DNA of 64,000 nucleotides from Nitrosospira sp. Nsp11. Its GTDB lineage: Bacteria > Pseudomonadota > Gammaproteobacteria > Burkholderiales > Nitrosomonadaceae. The position numbers were made by a program, and so were the translations under genes. Below are positions 35,891 through 44,795 of the stretch, piece by piece. Location of the stretch: positions 434,001-498,000 of the forward strand of contig NZ_FRBV01000001.1 of the NCBI RefSeq assembly GCF_900142705.1, read 5' to 3'. The stretch's first letter is position 1. Each line of letters begins with the position of its first letter. The notes under the pieces were generated by a model. It had not been told where the DNA came from and did not search any database. It worked only from the letters and a program-made list of their open reading frames with translations.

Positions 35891-36296
35891 AAAATTTGTC
35901 CTGCACGGGAAATGCAGACCCAATTAACCGGGAGTCTAAGTGGAGTCGAGACATACCCTTGATATCGGTTGATCCCTAATCAACCTTGCCAAGGTTTTGC
36001 GACGTCACCCGATGCAACGCAATAACAAGCATATCTCTGGAAACCGCCTCCCAGTATCGGGACTCCATGTTTACTTTTCGGTTCAACGCGAGCTATTGTA
36101 TAATTCCATTGTTTCAAGAATCACTGAGTAAATCGCTACCTGAAGCTCGAAAACTCCAGCGGGCGATCCGCCTTTTTCTCGAATTCAAGAGACATCTTTA
36201 GCGTAGTTGTTCTTCGAATCGCGCCGATCTGAACCGCCACTTCCAATCCGTTGCATGGGCATTTAGCCCCTCTGCGCATTTTCAGACGAGCATAGT
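35891..36296. other. Divergent intergenic region, M23 peptidase to histidine kinase
   Basis: About 400 bp. A TATAAT at 36099-36104 (plus strand) is a possible -10 for the kinase gene, but its -35 is poor. A 71-codon frame (35986-36201) has no support. tyrS, which often sits here in relatives, is absent. Confidence 0.4.
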
Positions 36297-37454
36297 ATGT
36301 CTACAGAAGACCTTACGCTTGATTTACTGACGTACCATGCATTTCCCCGTCTTGCTTCGGCGCTGCGGTCACGCTCCGATGTCATCATACAAAAGTGGGA
36401 AACCGCCGTGCGTGCCATGCTGCCTGCCGCCGATGAACTCACGCTCCTACAGCTTCGAAATTCGCTGCCCGCGATTCTGCAAGAAATCATCGATGTATTT
36501 GAGTCAAACAAGCCTCATGAAACCCGCGAACTCATAGAAGGCAGCAAAAGCCATGGCTCTACGCGCTTTCACGAAAGCTACAGCATAAGAGAGCTGATTA
36601 TCGAATACCAGCTGCTGCGTAGAATAATCATAGAACAAATTTCAGAGGACCTGAACGAGGTACTGGACACCAGAAGCACCGTGGCCTTGAACATGGCGAT
36701 AGATACAGCGCTCCAAAGCGGTGTGGTTACGTTTACCGAAGACCTGCAACAGCAGATTAAAGCCTCTGCCGAGGCCCAGTCCAAATATCTCTCCTTCTTG
36801 TCGCATGATCTTCGGAATCATCTCAACCGGGCGACACTTCATCTGCAGCTTCTCGCCGCAAAGCTTGCCCAGTCTCCGGAATATTCCGAGAGCGTAGAGG
36901 ATATCCGATCAGTCAATCGATCCATTTTGCAGACAATATCGGGGATGGATCGAATACTACAGGCAGAACAGCTCCGGCAAGGGTCGATGGAGCCCGATAT
37001 CCAGCCTGTGGATTTGAATTTCGTGCTAAAGGACGTCGCAAAGCAGTTGTATCCTGAAGCAAAATCCAAAGGGCTGGAGTTGGATGTGGACGTGCCCGAA
37101 GATGCCCGGATAGGGAGCGATGAAGGTCTGCTGACTCTTGTTTTACATAACCTGCTTTGCAATGCAATAAAATACAGCGCAAAGGGAAAAATAAAAATAA
37201 CAGCCCGCAGCAGACCAGAAGGCGAAGAAGGAGGGTGGGTAGTCAGCATTAGCGATCAAGGGCCCGGCATCGCTCCGGAAAATTTGCGGCATCTGTTCGA
37301 GGCCTTCAGGCGCGGCAATACGTACGGCACCCCTGGAGTAGGACTGGGATTATCCATTGCATCCCACGCGACCAAACTACTGGGCGGCATGTTGGAAGTC
37401 GAGTCGAAAGTCAATGACGGATCGACCTTCCGATTAGTTCTTCCTCAGCGATGA
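36297..37454 (+). CDS. Orphan soluble sensor histidine kinase with RsbRD-like N-terminus
   Basis: A 385-residue cytoplasmic kinase without membrane segments. The first about 150 residues are all-helical and resemble the RsbRD N-terminal sensor domain (SDVIIQKWETAVRAMLP...LRNSLPAILQEI). The HisKA box follows at about 168-180 (FLSHDLRNHLNRA) and the HATPase_c N, G1 and G2 boxes later (LCNAIKYS, SDQGPGIAP, GVGLGLSIA). No response regulator gene adjoins it, so its partner lies elsewhere. The RsbRD-like module hints at a general-stress input; that is inference. Confidence 0.9.
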   Translation: MSTEDLTLDLLTYHAFPRLASALRSRSDVIIQKWETAVRAMLPAADELTLLQLRNSLPAILQEIIDVFESNKPHETRELIEGSKSHGSTRFHESYSIRELIIEYQLLRRIIIEQISEDLNEVLDTRSTVALNMAIDTALQSGVVTFTEDLQQQIKASAEAQSKYLSFLSHDLRNHLNRATLHLQLLAAKLAQSPEYSESVEDIRSVNRSILQTISGMDRILQAEQLRQGSMEPDIQPVDLNFVLKDVAKQLYPEAKSKGLELDVDVPEDARIGSDEGLLTLVLHNLLCNAIKYSAKGKIKITARSRPEGEEGGWVVSISDQGPGIAPENLRHLFEAFRRGNTYGTPGVGLGLSIASHATKLLGGMLEVESKVNDGSTFRLVLPQR

Positions 37455-37580
37455 CCACTCGTCCCTTTTATACTTTCCCGGTTTTACGGGTTCGCTCGTT
37501 ATCGCAATTATTTTTGATGGACCCGATGCGCCGGGCCAGCGGATCGGCCGCTCCAGGCATCAGGCCGACGGGATGAGTTA

Positions 37581-39083
37581 TTGAAGCAATTGAATATAAT
37601 CCGCACGGAATTTAGTATTTCCTTTCTGGTCGGCGCACTTACCGTTCTCGGTTTTGCGCCGTTTTATCTTTTCCCGATCCCGCTTTTCACGCTCGCGCTG
37701 CTATGCCGTTTTTGGCGCAGAAGTGCGACGCCCTTCAATGCGGCAATGCTGGGCTTTTCTTTTGGCATGGGCATGTTCAGCGCGGGGGTGACCTGGATTT
37801 ACGTAAGCCTGCATGATTTTGGCGGCATGCCGATGGCGGCCGCGGTGCTCGCGCTATTTGTCTTGTGCGCTTATCTGGCGCTGTTCCCGGCGCTGACAGG
37901 CTGGATACTGAAAAAACTTCCAATCGCTTCGGCCTATGTATGGTTTTTGGTTGCCGGCGCGCTGTGGGGACTCTCCGACTGGCTGCGCAGCGTACTGTTC
38001 ACCGGTTTTCCGTGGCTGACATTGGGTTATTCGCAAGCGCCGCAGAGCCCACTGGGCGGTTTTGCCCCAGTAATAGGCGTCTATGGCGTGTCAATGATAC
38101 TGGTCTGCAGTTCGGCGCTCTTGTGCCTGTTTTTTGAAAAAGAATTCCGCAAAAAAAGTTATCTGCTCACGCTGTTCGCTATCTGGGTTGCCGGCTTCGG
38201 CTTACAGCAAGTCCGGTGGACTGAACCACAAGGCGAGCCGGTGACGGTGAGCCTCCTGCAAGGGAATATCTCCCAAGACCTGAAGTGGCGTGCGGATCAA
38301 CTCGTGAATTCCCTGGAAAGGTATGCCGCGCTTACGCTTGAGAGCAACAGCCGCCTGATCGTCACGCCGGAAATTTCCATACCGCTTTATCGTAAGGAGG
38401 TGCCGGCGAGTTACCTCGAACAACTCGCCGCCCATGCGCGGCGGAACGACGGAGACATCCTGGTGGGCATGGTCGAAGTGCCGGATGGTAGCCACGGATT
38501 CTATAATTCCATGTTCAGCTTTGGCACTTCGCCTGATCAGAGTTACCGAAAACACCATCTGGTCCCGTTCGGTGAGTTTATTCCATTGAAATTCCTGTTC
38601 GGCTGGGTCGTCAATGTATTTCCATTGTCGGACTTCTCACGCGGCGGCCTTGACCAGAAACCCATGAATATTGCCGGGCAAAGGGTGGCAGTGAACATCT
38701 GTTATGAAGATGTATTCGGTGAGGAAATAATTCAGCAACTACCGGAAGCCACACTGCTTGCCAACGTCAGCAATGATGCCTGGTTCGGCCGATCCATCGG
38801 TCCGCGTCAGCACTTGCAGATTTCACAAATGCGCGCGCTGGAAACCGGGCGTTATATGCTGCGTGCCACTAACACAGGCGTGACCGCCATTATCAACGAG
38901 CGCGGTATCGTGCTACAGGAAGCGGAAGTGTTTACCACAACCGCGCTCCACGGCCTGGCGCAGGGCTACACCGGTGCAACACCCTATGTCCGGTTCGGCA
39001 ATAGTCTGCTATGGGGACTTGCCGGAATAATACTTTTGATCGCCCTGTTGCCGGTTTTTCGCGGCAGGCGTAAAAACCTGTAA
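37581..39083 (+). CDS. lnt: Apolipoprotein N-acyltransferase
   Basis: A 500-residue inner-membrane enzyme that adds the third acyl chain to lipoproteins. Six to eight hydrophobic segments fill the first about 210 residues. The nitrilase-fold domain carries the catalytic Glu in VTPEISIPLY, Lys in YRKHHLVPFGE and Cys in NICYEDVFG. A final transmembrane helix ends the protein. The start is TTG 37581 (MKQLNIIRTEF), with GGGATGAG upstream; no better ATG is in frame. The usual upstream corC is not here. Confidence 0.95.
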   Translation: MKQLNIIRTEFSISFLVGALTVLGFAPFYLFPIPLFTLALLCRFWRRSATPFNAAMLGFSFGMGMFSAGVTWIYVSLHDFGGMPMAAAVLALFVLCAYLALFPALTGWILKKLPIASAYVWFLVAGALWGLSDWLRSVLFTGFPWLTLGYSQAPQSPLGGFAPVIGVYGVSMILVCSSALLCLFFEKEFRKKSYLLTLFAIWVAGFGLQQVRWTEPQGEPVTVSLLQGNISQDLKWRADQLVNSLERYAALTLESNSRLIVTPEISIPLYRKEVPASYLEQLAAHARRNDGDILVGMVEVPDGSHGFYNSMFSFGTSPDQSYRKHHLVPFGEFIPLKFLFGWVVNVFPLSDFSRGGLDQKPMNIAGQRVAVNICYEDVFGEEIIQQLPEATLLANVSNDAWFGRSIGPRQHLQISQMRALETGRYMLRATNTGVTAIINERGIVLQEAEVFTTTALHGLAQGYTGATPYVRFGNSLLWGLAGIILLIALLPVFRGRRKNL

Positions 39084-39103
39084 AATCCCACTGTTGTGGT
39101 TAT

Positions 39104-39229
39104 TAAACCTAAATCCGGTGGTTGACCGCTCATTCGATAGATCAGCGTTATGATTAATAACAATATTTCTTATTAGTTGACGCTTATCTTCCGGATGAGG
39201 GCGCTACGGGACTACCGGATTTAGATTAA
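39104..39229 (+). repeat. MITE-like interspersed repeat, family 2, copy A
   Basis: About 126 bp between imperfect 19-bp terminal inverted repeats (left 39104-39122, right 39211-39229, core ACCGGATTTAG). Internal blocks TTGACCGCTCATT and GCTACGGG are shared with the copy at 63576-63715. It fills the gap between lnt and glyQ and ends 29 bp before glyQ. Confidence 0.7.
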
Positions 39230-39258
39230 ATCCACCATCACAATTTCTCAGGCGTTTC

Positions 39259-40164
39259 ATGCGTACATTCCAGGAAATTATTCTCACCCTGCAGCATTAT
39301 TGGGACAGGCAGGGCTGCGCGCTGCTCCAACCCTATGATATGGAAGTGGGCGCGGGCACTTCGCACACTGCGACCTTTCTTCGTGCCCTCGGCCCCGAGC
39401 CCTGGAAAGCGGCTTACGTGCAGCCTACCCGGAGGCCCAAGGATGGCCGCTATGGGGAAAATCCTAACCGCTTGCAGCACTATTATCAGTTTCAGGTTGT
39501 TCTGAAACCGGCGCCCGGCAATATCCTGGAACTGTACCTCGGTTCGCTGGAAGAGCTCGGCTTTGACCTGAAACAAAACGATATTCGATTCGTCGAGGAT
39601 GACTGGGAAAATCCAACTCTGGGCGCCTGGGGCCTGGGGTGGGAAGTGTGGCTGAATGGCATGGAAGTGACGCAGTTTACGTATTTTCAGCAAGTCGGCG
39701 GCATAAATTGCAGGCCGATTACGGGCGAGATCACTTATGGCCTGGAGCGCCTCGCGATGTATTTGCAAGGTGTGGAGAATGTGTTCGATCTCATCTGGAC
39801 AAAAGGGCTCTCCTACCGCGATGTATATCATCAGAACGAGGTTGAACAATCCGCCTACAATTTCGAGCACAGCGACGTTGATTTCTTGTTGGCTGCCTTT
39901 TCGAGTCACGAAAGACAAGCCAGATATCTGGTGGAACATGGGCTGGCATTGCCGGCTTACGAGCAGGTGCTGAAAACAGCGCATTCTTTCAATCTGCTGG
40001 ATGCACGCGGTGCGATTTCCGTTACGGAGCGGGCGGCATACATGGCGCGAATTCGCGACCTCGCCCGCAGCGTAGCGGAAGCCTATTATGAGAGCCGGGA
40101 ACGCCTCGGTTTTCCCATGGCGCCACGCGAGTGGGTCGAGCAGTTGACGGAGAATGTCGCTTGA
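39259..40164 (+). CDS. glyQ: Glycyl-tRNA synthetase, alpha subunit
   Basis: A 301-residue catalytic subunit of the bacterial heterotetrameric GlyRS. The N-terminus [20 protein letters not shown], the class II region [20 protein letters not shown] and the motif [18 protein letters not shown] are diagnostic. Its stop overlaps the TTG start of glyS (TTGA), so the two subunits are translationally coupled, which suits a 1:1 complex. Confidence 0.97.
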   Translation: MRTFQEIILTLQHYWDRQGCALLQPYDMEVGAGTSHTATFLRALGPEPWKAAYVQPTRRPKDGRYGENPNRLQHYYQFQVVLKPAPGNILELYLGSLEELGFDLKQNDIRFVEDDWENPTLGAWGLGWEVWLNGMEVTQFTYFQQVGGINCRPITGEITYGLERLAMYLQGVENVFDLIWTKGLSYRDVYHQNEVEQSAYNFEHSDVDFLLAAFSSHERQARYLVEHGLALPAYEQVLKTAHSFNLLDARGAISVTERAAYMARIRDLARSVAEAYYESRERLGFPMAPREWVEQLTENVA

Positions 40165-42296
40165 GTAACACAGCCAGAAGCGTGCTTATAGAATTGCTGG
40201 TCGAGGAACTGCCACCGAAGTCGCTGAAACAGTTGGGCCAGTCATTTGGAACATTATTGTTCCAGGGATTACAAAAACTGCATAATCTTGGAGACGGCTC
40301 GCAACTGACCACATTTGCGTCTCCCAGACGTCTTGCCGCCCATATCACCAACGTTCTGGACATTGCTTTGCAACCCCCGCAGAAAGTAAAACTCATGCCG
40401 GTATCCGTCGGGGTGGGTGCGGATGGCGAATACACTTCGGCATTTCATAAGAAGCTGCGGCAAAGCTGCGGATACCGTGATGATGTACACCACAGCGTTC
40501 TCGAGGTACGAATTTCACGGGAATTTGAGGGAAAGACGGAATTTCTATTCCACACTGATGTGGCTGTCGGGGTACCTGTAGCCGTAAACGTGCAACAAGT
40601 TCTGAGTACTTTGATCACTAGACTTCCGATCGCCAAACTGATGACCTATCAATTGGCCGATGGCTGGACGACGATATGTTTTGTGCGTCCCGCACACGGT
40701 CTGGTAGCGCTGCATGGCGATGAGACCATACCGATCGGCGTGCTGGGCTTGACTGCCGGACGCGAGACACAAGGACATCGCTTTGAAGCCGGGACCAAGG
40801 CGGTCGTGCTGCGAGATGCGGACTGTTATGCGCAACAGCTTGAAAGTGAAGGCGCGGTCATTCCCGGTTTTGCTGCGCGGCGCAATGAGATAGTGCGGCA
40901 GCTTAACGTGGCTGCCGCGGCGGAGGGTCTGAAACCGGTAGAGGACGAAGCCTTGCTGGATGAAGTGACCGCGCTGGTTGAACGCCCTAACGTGCTGGTG
41001 GGCAAATTTGAATCCGAATTCCTGGATGTGCCGCAGGAATGCCTGATTCTGACCATGAAAACCCATCAAAAGTATTTCCCCCTGCTGGACGCAAACGGCA
41101 AGCTCTCTCCTAAATTCCTGTTGGTTTCGAACATCCGGCCGGCGGATCCCAGCCATGTCATCGATGGAAATGAGCGAGTGCTGCGCTCACGCCTGGCGGA
41201 TGCGAAATTCTTTTTCGACCGGGATCGCAAAAAAAAGCTTTATTCACGTGTGGCCGGTTTGGATAAGGTCGTTTACCACAACAAGCTCGGCAGCCAGGCG
41301 GAAAGGGTGGAACGGATATGGGCGATTGCGCAGGCGATAGGCTTGCGCCTGGGCGGTAATGAGCTTGCGGCGCAGGCAGGAGAAGCGGCAATGCTATGCA
41401 AGGCGGATTTGCTCACCGACATGGTGGGTGAATTTCCCGAACTGCAAGGTATCATGGGACGTTATTATGCCAAGCACGACGGGTTGCCGGATGACGTTGC
41501 GTTTGCCATCGAGGATCACTACAAGCCACGGTTTGCGGGCGATGAATTGCCGCGTAACATGACCGGCACTTGCGTGGCATTGGCGGATAAGCTGGAAATG
41601 CTGATTGGCATGTTCGGTATTGGGCAAATTCCAACCGGTGACAAGGACCCGTTTGCGTTGCGCCGTCATGCGTTAGGTGTGACTCGCATCCTGATCGAAA
41701 AAAAGCTCCATATCGCCCTGGAAGAAATGATCAAGATTTCGAGCGGGGTCTTCAATAACAAGATTAAATTTGGCGACACTGAATCTCGCCAGTTGCTTGA
41801 TTTCATCTACGAACGAATGTCCAGCCAATTGCGCGAACAAGGTTACTCACCACAGCAGATCGAGGCAGTTATTGCGAAAAGGCCTCAATTATTGATGGAG
41901 ATTCCGCAACGTCTTGCTGCGGTACGCGCTTTCTCCGCCTTGCCCGAAGCTGAAAGCCTGGCGATTGCAAATAAACGTGTGAGCAATATTCTGAAAAAGG
42001 TTGAAGGTTCAGTCAGCGGCGCGGTGAATGCCGAACTGCTACAGGAACCCGCCGAGCGGGCGCTGCATATCGCGCTCAACAGTGTGATGCCTAAAGCTGA
42101 TGTTGCTTTCGATCGAGGAGAATTCAGTTTGGCGTTACAGGAACTCGCGGTGCTAAAAGCACCTGTTGATGCATTTTTTGACAATGTGCTGGTGAACACC
42201 GAGGACCCCGTGCTGCGCGCCAATCGCCTCGCGTTATTAGCCCAGCTACAGCAGGCCATGAACCGGGTCGCCGATATTTCAAGACTGGTGGCTTGA
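40161..42296 (+). CDS. glyS: Glycyl-tRNA synthetase, beta subunit
   Basis: A 711-residue tRNA-recognition subunit of GlyRS. The start TTG (40161-40163) overlaps the glyQ stop and has GGAG eight bases upstream. It gives [20 protein letters not shown], the family N-terminus; a longer frame into glyQ is not credible. [33 protein letters not shown] and the HD-like and DALR anticodon regions are visible. Followed by gmhB. Confidence 0.97.
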   Translation: MSNTARSVLIELLVEELPPKSLKQLGQSFGTLLFQGLQKLHNLGDGSQLTTFASPRRLAAHITNVLDIALQPPQKVKLMPVSVGVGADGEYTSAFHKKLRQSCGYRDDVHHSVLEVRISREFEGKTEFLFHTDVAVGVPVAVNVQQVLSTLITRLPIAKLMTYQLADGWTTICFVRPAHGLVALHGDETIPIGVLGLTAGRETQGHRFEAGTKAVVLRDADCYAQQLESEGAVIPGFAARRNEIVRQLNVAAAAEGLKPVEDEALLDEVTALVERPNVLVGKFESEFLDVPQECLILTMKTHQKYFPLLDANGKLSPKFLLVSNIRPADPSHVIDGNERVLRSRLADAKFFFDRDRKKKLYSRVAGLDKVVYHNKLGSQAERVERIWAIAQAIGLRLGGNELAAQAGEAAMLCKADLLTDMVGEFPELQGIMGRYYAKHDGLPDDVAFAIEDHYKPRFAGDELPRNMTGTCVALADKLEMLIGMFGIGQIPTGDKDPFALRRHALGVTRILIEKKLHIALEEMIKISSGVFNNKIKFGDTESRQLLDFIYERMSSQLREQGYSPQQIEAVIAKRPQLLMEIPQRLAAVRAFSALPEAESLAIANKRVSNILKKVEGSVSGAVNAELLQEPAERALHIALNSVMPKADVAFDRGEFSLALQELAVLKAPVDAFFDNVLVNTEDPVLRANRLALLAQLQQAMNRVADISRLVA

Positions 42297-42297
42297 A

Positions 42298-42831
42298 GTG
42301 AAACTGATCATCCTCGACCGCGACGGCGTCATCAATTATGACAGTGACGCTTTTATCAAGACGCCTGACGAGTGGAAACCCATTCCCGGCAGCCTGGAAG
42401 CTATCGCCCATCTCACCCAGGCAGGTTATCGCGTCGTTATTGCAACCAATCAGTCGGGCATCAGCCGGGGATTGCTGGACATGGTGACCCTCAACGCCAT
42501 CAACGACAAGATGTGCAAGGCGGTCAATCAGGTAGGCGGACGCATCGATGCCATGTTTTTTTGTCCTCACTCCAATACGGACAAATGCAATTGCCGCAAG
42601 CCGGCGACCGGAATGTTCAAGGAGATCTCCGATCGCTTTGGCCTGGAGCTGAACGGCGTGCCGGCGATAGGCGATTCGCTTCGTGATTTACAGGCCGCAG
42701 CCGAAGTCGGCGCCATACCGATTCTGGTACTTTCAGGCAAAGGTAAAAAGACCAGGGCGAAGGGAGGGTTGCCGGAGAACACGCGGATTTTTTCGAATCT
42801 TTCAGCGGCCGTTGATGCGCTGACACAATGA
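42298..42831 (+). CDS. gmhB: D-glycero-beta-D-manno-heptose 1,7-bisphosphate 7-phosphatase
   Basis: A 177-residue HAD-superfamily phosphatase of LPS heptose synthesis. Nucleophile and acid Asp lie at residues 7 and 9 (LDRDGVIN). The structural zinc loop CPHSNTDKCNCRKP is intact, and GIGDSLRDLQAA-type motif IV residues follow. GTG start one base after the glyS stop. It overlaps the acyltransferase gene by ATGA. The order glyQ-glyS-gmhB-plsC is conserved in betaproteobacteria. Confidence 0.95.
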   Translation: MKLIILDRDGVINYDSDAFIKTPDEWKPIPGSLEAIAHLTQAGYRVVIATNQSGISRGLLDMVTLNAINDKMCKAVNQVGGRIDAMFFCPHSNTDKCNCRKPATGMFKEISDRFGLELNGVPAIGDSLRDLQAAAEVGAIPILVLSGKGKKTRAKGGLPENTRIFSNLSAAVDALTQ

Positions 42832-43577
42832 ACTCGATTTTGGTAGTGCTCCGCTCGACGCTATACGGTCTATTGCAAATCATCATTACACCGCTTTATT
42901 TTGTAATCATACTTGCTTCGTTTCCGCTCTCCCCGCTCAGCCGCTATCGCATCACTTCCGGCTGGGCGCACCTGATGCTGTTTTTGCTCCGTGTTATCTG
43001 TGGCATCCGGTATCGCGTGATCGGCGCGGAACATATTCCTCAAACGCCTGGCATTGTGCTCTCCAAGCATCAATCGGCTTGGGAGACACTCGCGTTTCAG
43101 GAGATATTCCCGCCGCAGGTGTGGGTCCTGAAAAAAGAGTTGTTGCTGGTTCCGTTTTTTGGTTGGGGATTGGCCATGACCAGCCCCATCGCGATCGATC
43201 GCAGCTCGAAAAAAGCGGCACTGAAACAGATCGTCAGCCAAGGGAAAGACCGGCTCAAGCGAGGTTTCTGGATCGTGGTTTTCCCGGAAGGCACGCGCAT
43301 TGCGCCTGGCGAAAAAGGCAGATACGGCATTGGCGGCGCATGGCTCGCAACACATACCGGCGCGCCGGTCGTACCGGTGGCGCACAACGCGGGACGGTTC
43401 TGGGGCAAGAATGCGCTCATCAAATTGCCCGGCACCATCACCGTAAGTATCGGCGCGCCCATCGATCCCACGGGGATGGAGCCTGGCGACCTCAACGCCC
43501 GCGTGGAATCATGGATTGAAGCAGAGGTGGCACGCATCGATGATCCCACTTCAGGCAATCGCGAATCCGGCCGTTAA
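42828..43577 (+). CDS. 1-acyl-sn-glycerol-3-phosphate acyltransferase (PlsC family)
   Basis: A 249-residue membrane-associated enzyme of phospholipid synthesis. A hydrophobic anchor (about residues 8-30) precedes the LPLAT domain. Motif I reads KHQSAWET, that is His-x4-Glu rather than the canonical His-x4-Asp. Motif III is FPEGTRIAPG and the late motif is GAPVVPVAHNAG. The His-x4-Glu form is known in some PlsC-like subfamilies. Coupled to gmhB by ATGA. Confidence 0.92.
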   Translation: MNSILVVLRSTLYGLLQIIITPLYFVIILASFPLSPLSRYRITSGWAHLMLFLLRVICGIRYRVIGAEHIPQTPGIVLSKHQSAWETLAFQEIFPPQVWVLKKELLLVPFFGWGLAMTSPIAIDRSSKKAALKQIVSQGKDRLKRGFWIVVFPEGTRIAPGEKGRYGIGGAWLATHTGAPVVPVAHNAGRFWGKNALIKLPGTITVSIGAPIDPTGMEPGDLNARVESWIEAEVARIDDPTSGNRESGR

Positions 43578-43626
43578 TTCCATCGCGTTTCAGTTCCACA
43601 CTTATGACTGTTAAAGTTTTTTTCAA

Positions 43627-43672
43627 CTTGACCTTCACTTGGTGAGGTTCCTATTTCCGGATTCAGGATAAT
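43627..43672 (+). repeat. Family 2 repeat, right-end fragment
   Basis: CTTGACC...TTCCGGATTCAGGATAAT matches the right end of the element at 63576-63715. Its terminal repeat (43654-43672) abuts and overlaps by two bases the ATG of the next gene. No matching left end is found. Confidence 0.5.
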
Positions 43673-44450
43673 GCATGACGAAAAGAAACCACTGCCTCGA
43701 CGTTTAAACCAGCGTCCAAAAACAAGCAAACTTGCAGCAAGCGAACAGCGCCGTATTAACCTGAATGGCAAGGATGTCGCGTATGTCCTCATGCGCTGCC
43801 GGCGCAAAACCATCGGCATGAAAATCAATAGCGAGGGGTTAACGGTTCGTATTCCGCCGAGAGAACCATTGTGCTGGGTCGAATCAGTATTACAAAAACG
43901 AGCCGATTGGATCGTAAAAAAACTCGACGAATGGAAGAATAAAAAATCGAGCAAGCCTGAGTGGGCCGAAGGCGCGATTTTTCCATTGCTGGGCGAGCCT
44001 TGGCAGGTGACGATTACTACCGACGGGATTGTCCAAATGGTTCCGGCCATGGTGAATGCAGGGGTGGAAGAGGAAAACCAGTTGAAATTGCCGCTCCCAT
44101 CCATGCTGACCGCCAACCAAATCGAAAAAGCGGTGATGAACTGGTATCGCCATCACGCCATGACATGCTTCAGCGAACGCATCGTACTGTATGCGCATAA
44201 GCTCGGCGTGGCGTTGCCACAACTACGATTATCGCGCGCAAGAACCCTATGGGGTAGTTGCAACTCGCGCGGCATAGTCCATCTCAACTGGCGGCTGATC
44301 CAGAAGTCGCTCGACTTGGTGGATTATGTCGTCGCGCACGAGTTGTCGCATCTCATTGAAATGAACCACTCCAAGGCGTTTTGGCAAACGGTGGGGAGCG
44401 TATATCCGGGTTATGCGGCGGCCAGGAAGAAATTGAGGGGGGTTGGGTGA
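43671..44450 (+). CDS. YgjP/SprT-like M48-type metallopeptidase domain protein
   Basis: A 259-residue protein of the DUF45/YgjP family. The zinc motif is HELSHLIEMNHSKAFW (HExxH with a third His), near residue 223-238. Upstream LWGSCNSRGIVHLNWRLI is the family core. The start ATG 43671 overlaps a repeat fragment; a basic N-terminal tail (about 25 residues) may be an addition. Members are annotated as metal-dependent hydrolases; substrates are uncertain. Last gene before the accessory island. Confidence 0.88.
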   Translation: MHDEKKPLPRRLNQRPKTSKLAASEQRRINLNGKDVAYVLMRCRRKTIGMKINSEGLTVRIPPREPLCWVESVLQKRADWIVKKLDEWKNKKSSKPEWAEGAIFPLLGEPWQVTITTDGIVQMVPAMVNAGVEEENQLKLPLPSMLTANQIEKAVMNWYRHHAMTCFSERIVLYAHKLGVALPQLRLSRARTLWGSCNSRGIVHLNWRLIQKSLDLVDYVVAHELSHLIEMNHSKAFWQTVGSVYPGYAAARKKLRGVG

Positions 44451-44795
44451 TGGTGAGATCGGGAATTGCATTCCTGATCTGAAAGCTGTGCCAGAAGCAG
44501 TCGTTACGCCGCGCTATAGGAATCTCCTACAGGTAGGCATCAGTAAGCACCTGATATACAGACGTAAGGAAAAATTTTTCGACAAAAAATTTATGCTTGA
44601 TATGTAAGGAGCTTTATACCTCTTAGTCGTAATTAAAATGCTCGACTCAGCCAAAGCCACAGAGAAAAATCGAAGCGTTCTGAAAATGAATACAGGTTCT
44701 GTGGTCGGAGTAAATATCCGAACATCAGCACTGTATTGAATCATGAGCTCACTGAGAAACTTCGTTGTCGCACAGGAAAATTGAAGAAGGTAGCA
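44451..44795. other. Left edge of the accessory island
   Basis: About 345 bp without a gene. Base composition turns visibly A/T-rich from about 44560 (runs such as GGAAAAATTTTTCGACAAAAAATTT), unlike the GC-rich housekeeping DNA to the left. No tRNA, integrase or direct-repeat attachment site was found. GAAGAAGGTAGCA just before 44796 is the ribosome site of the ATPase gene. Confidence 0.5.

Noticed and set aside
35986-36201. 71-codon frame upstream of the histidine kinase
   Set aside because: No ribosome site, odd composition and no family; treated as intergenic.
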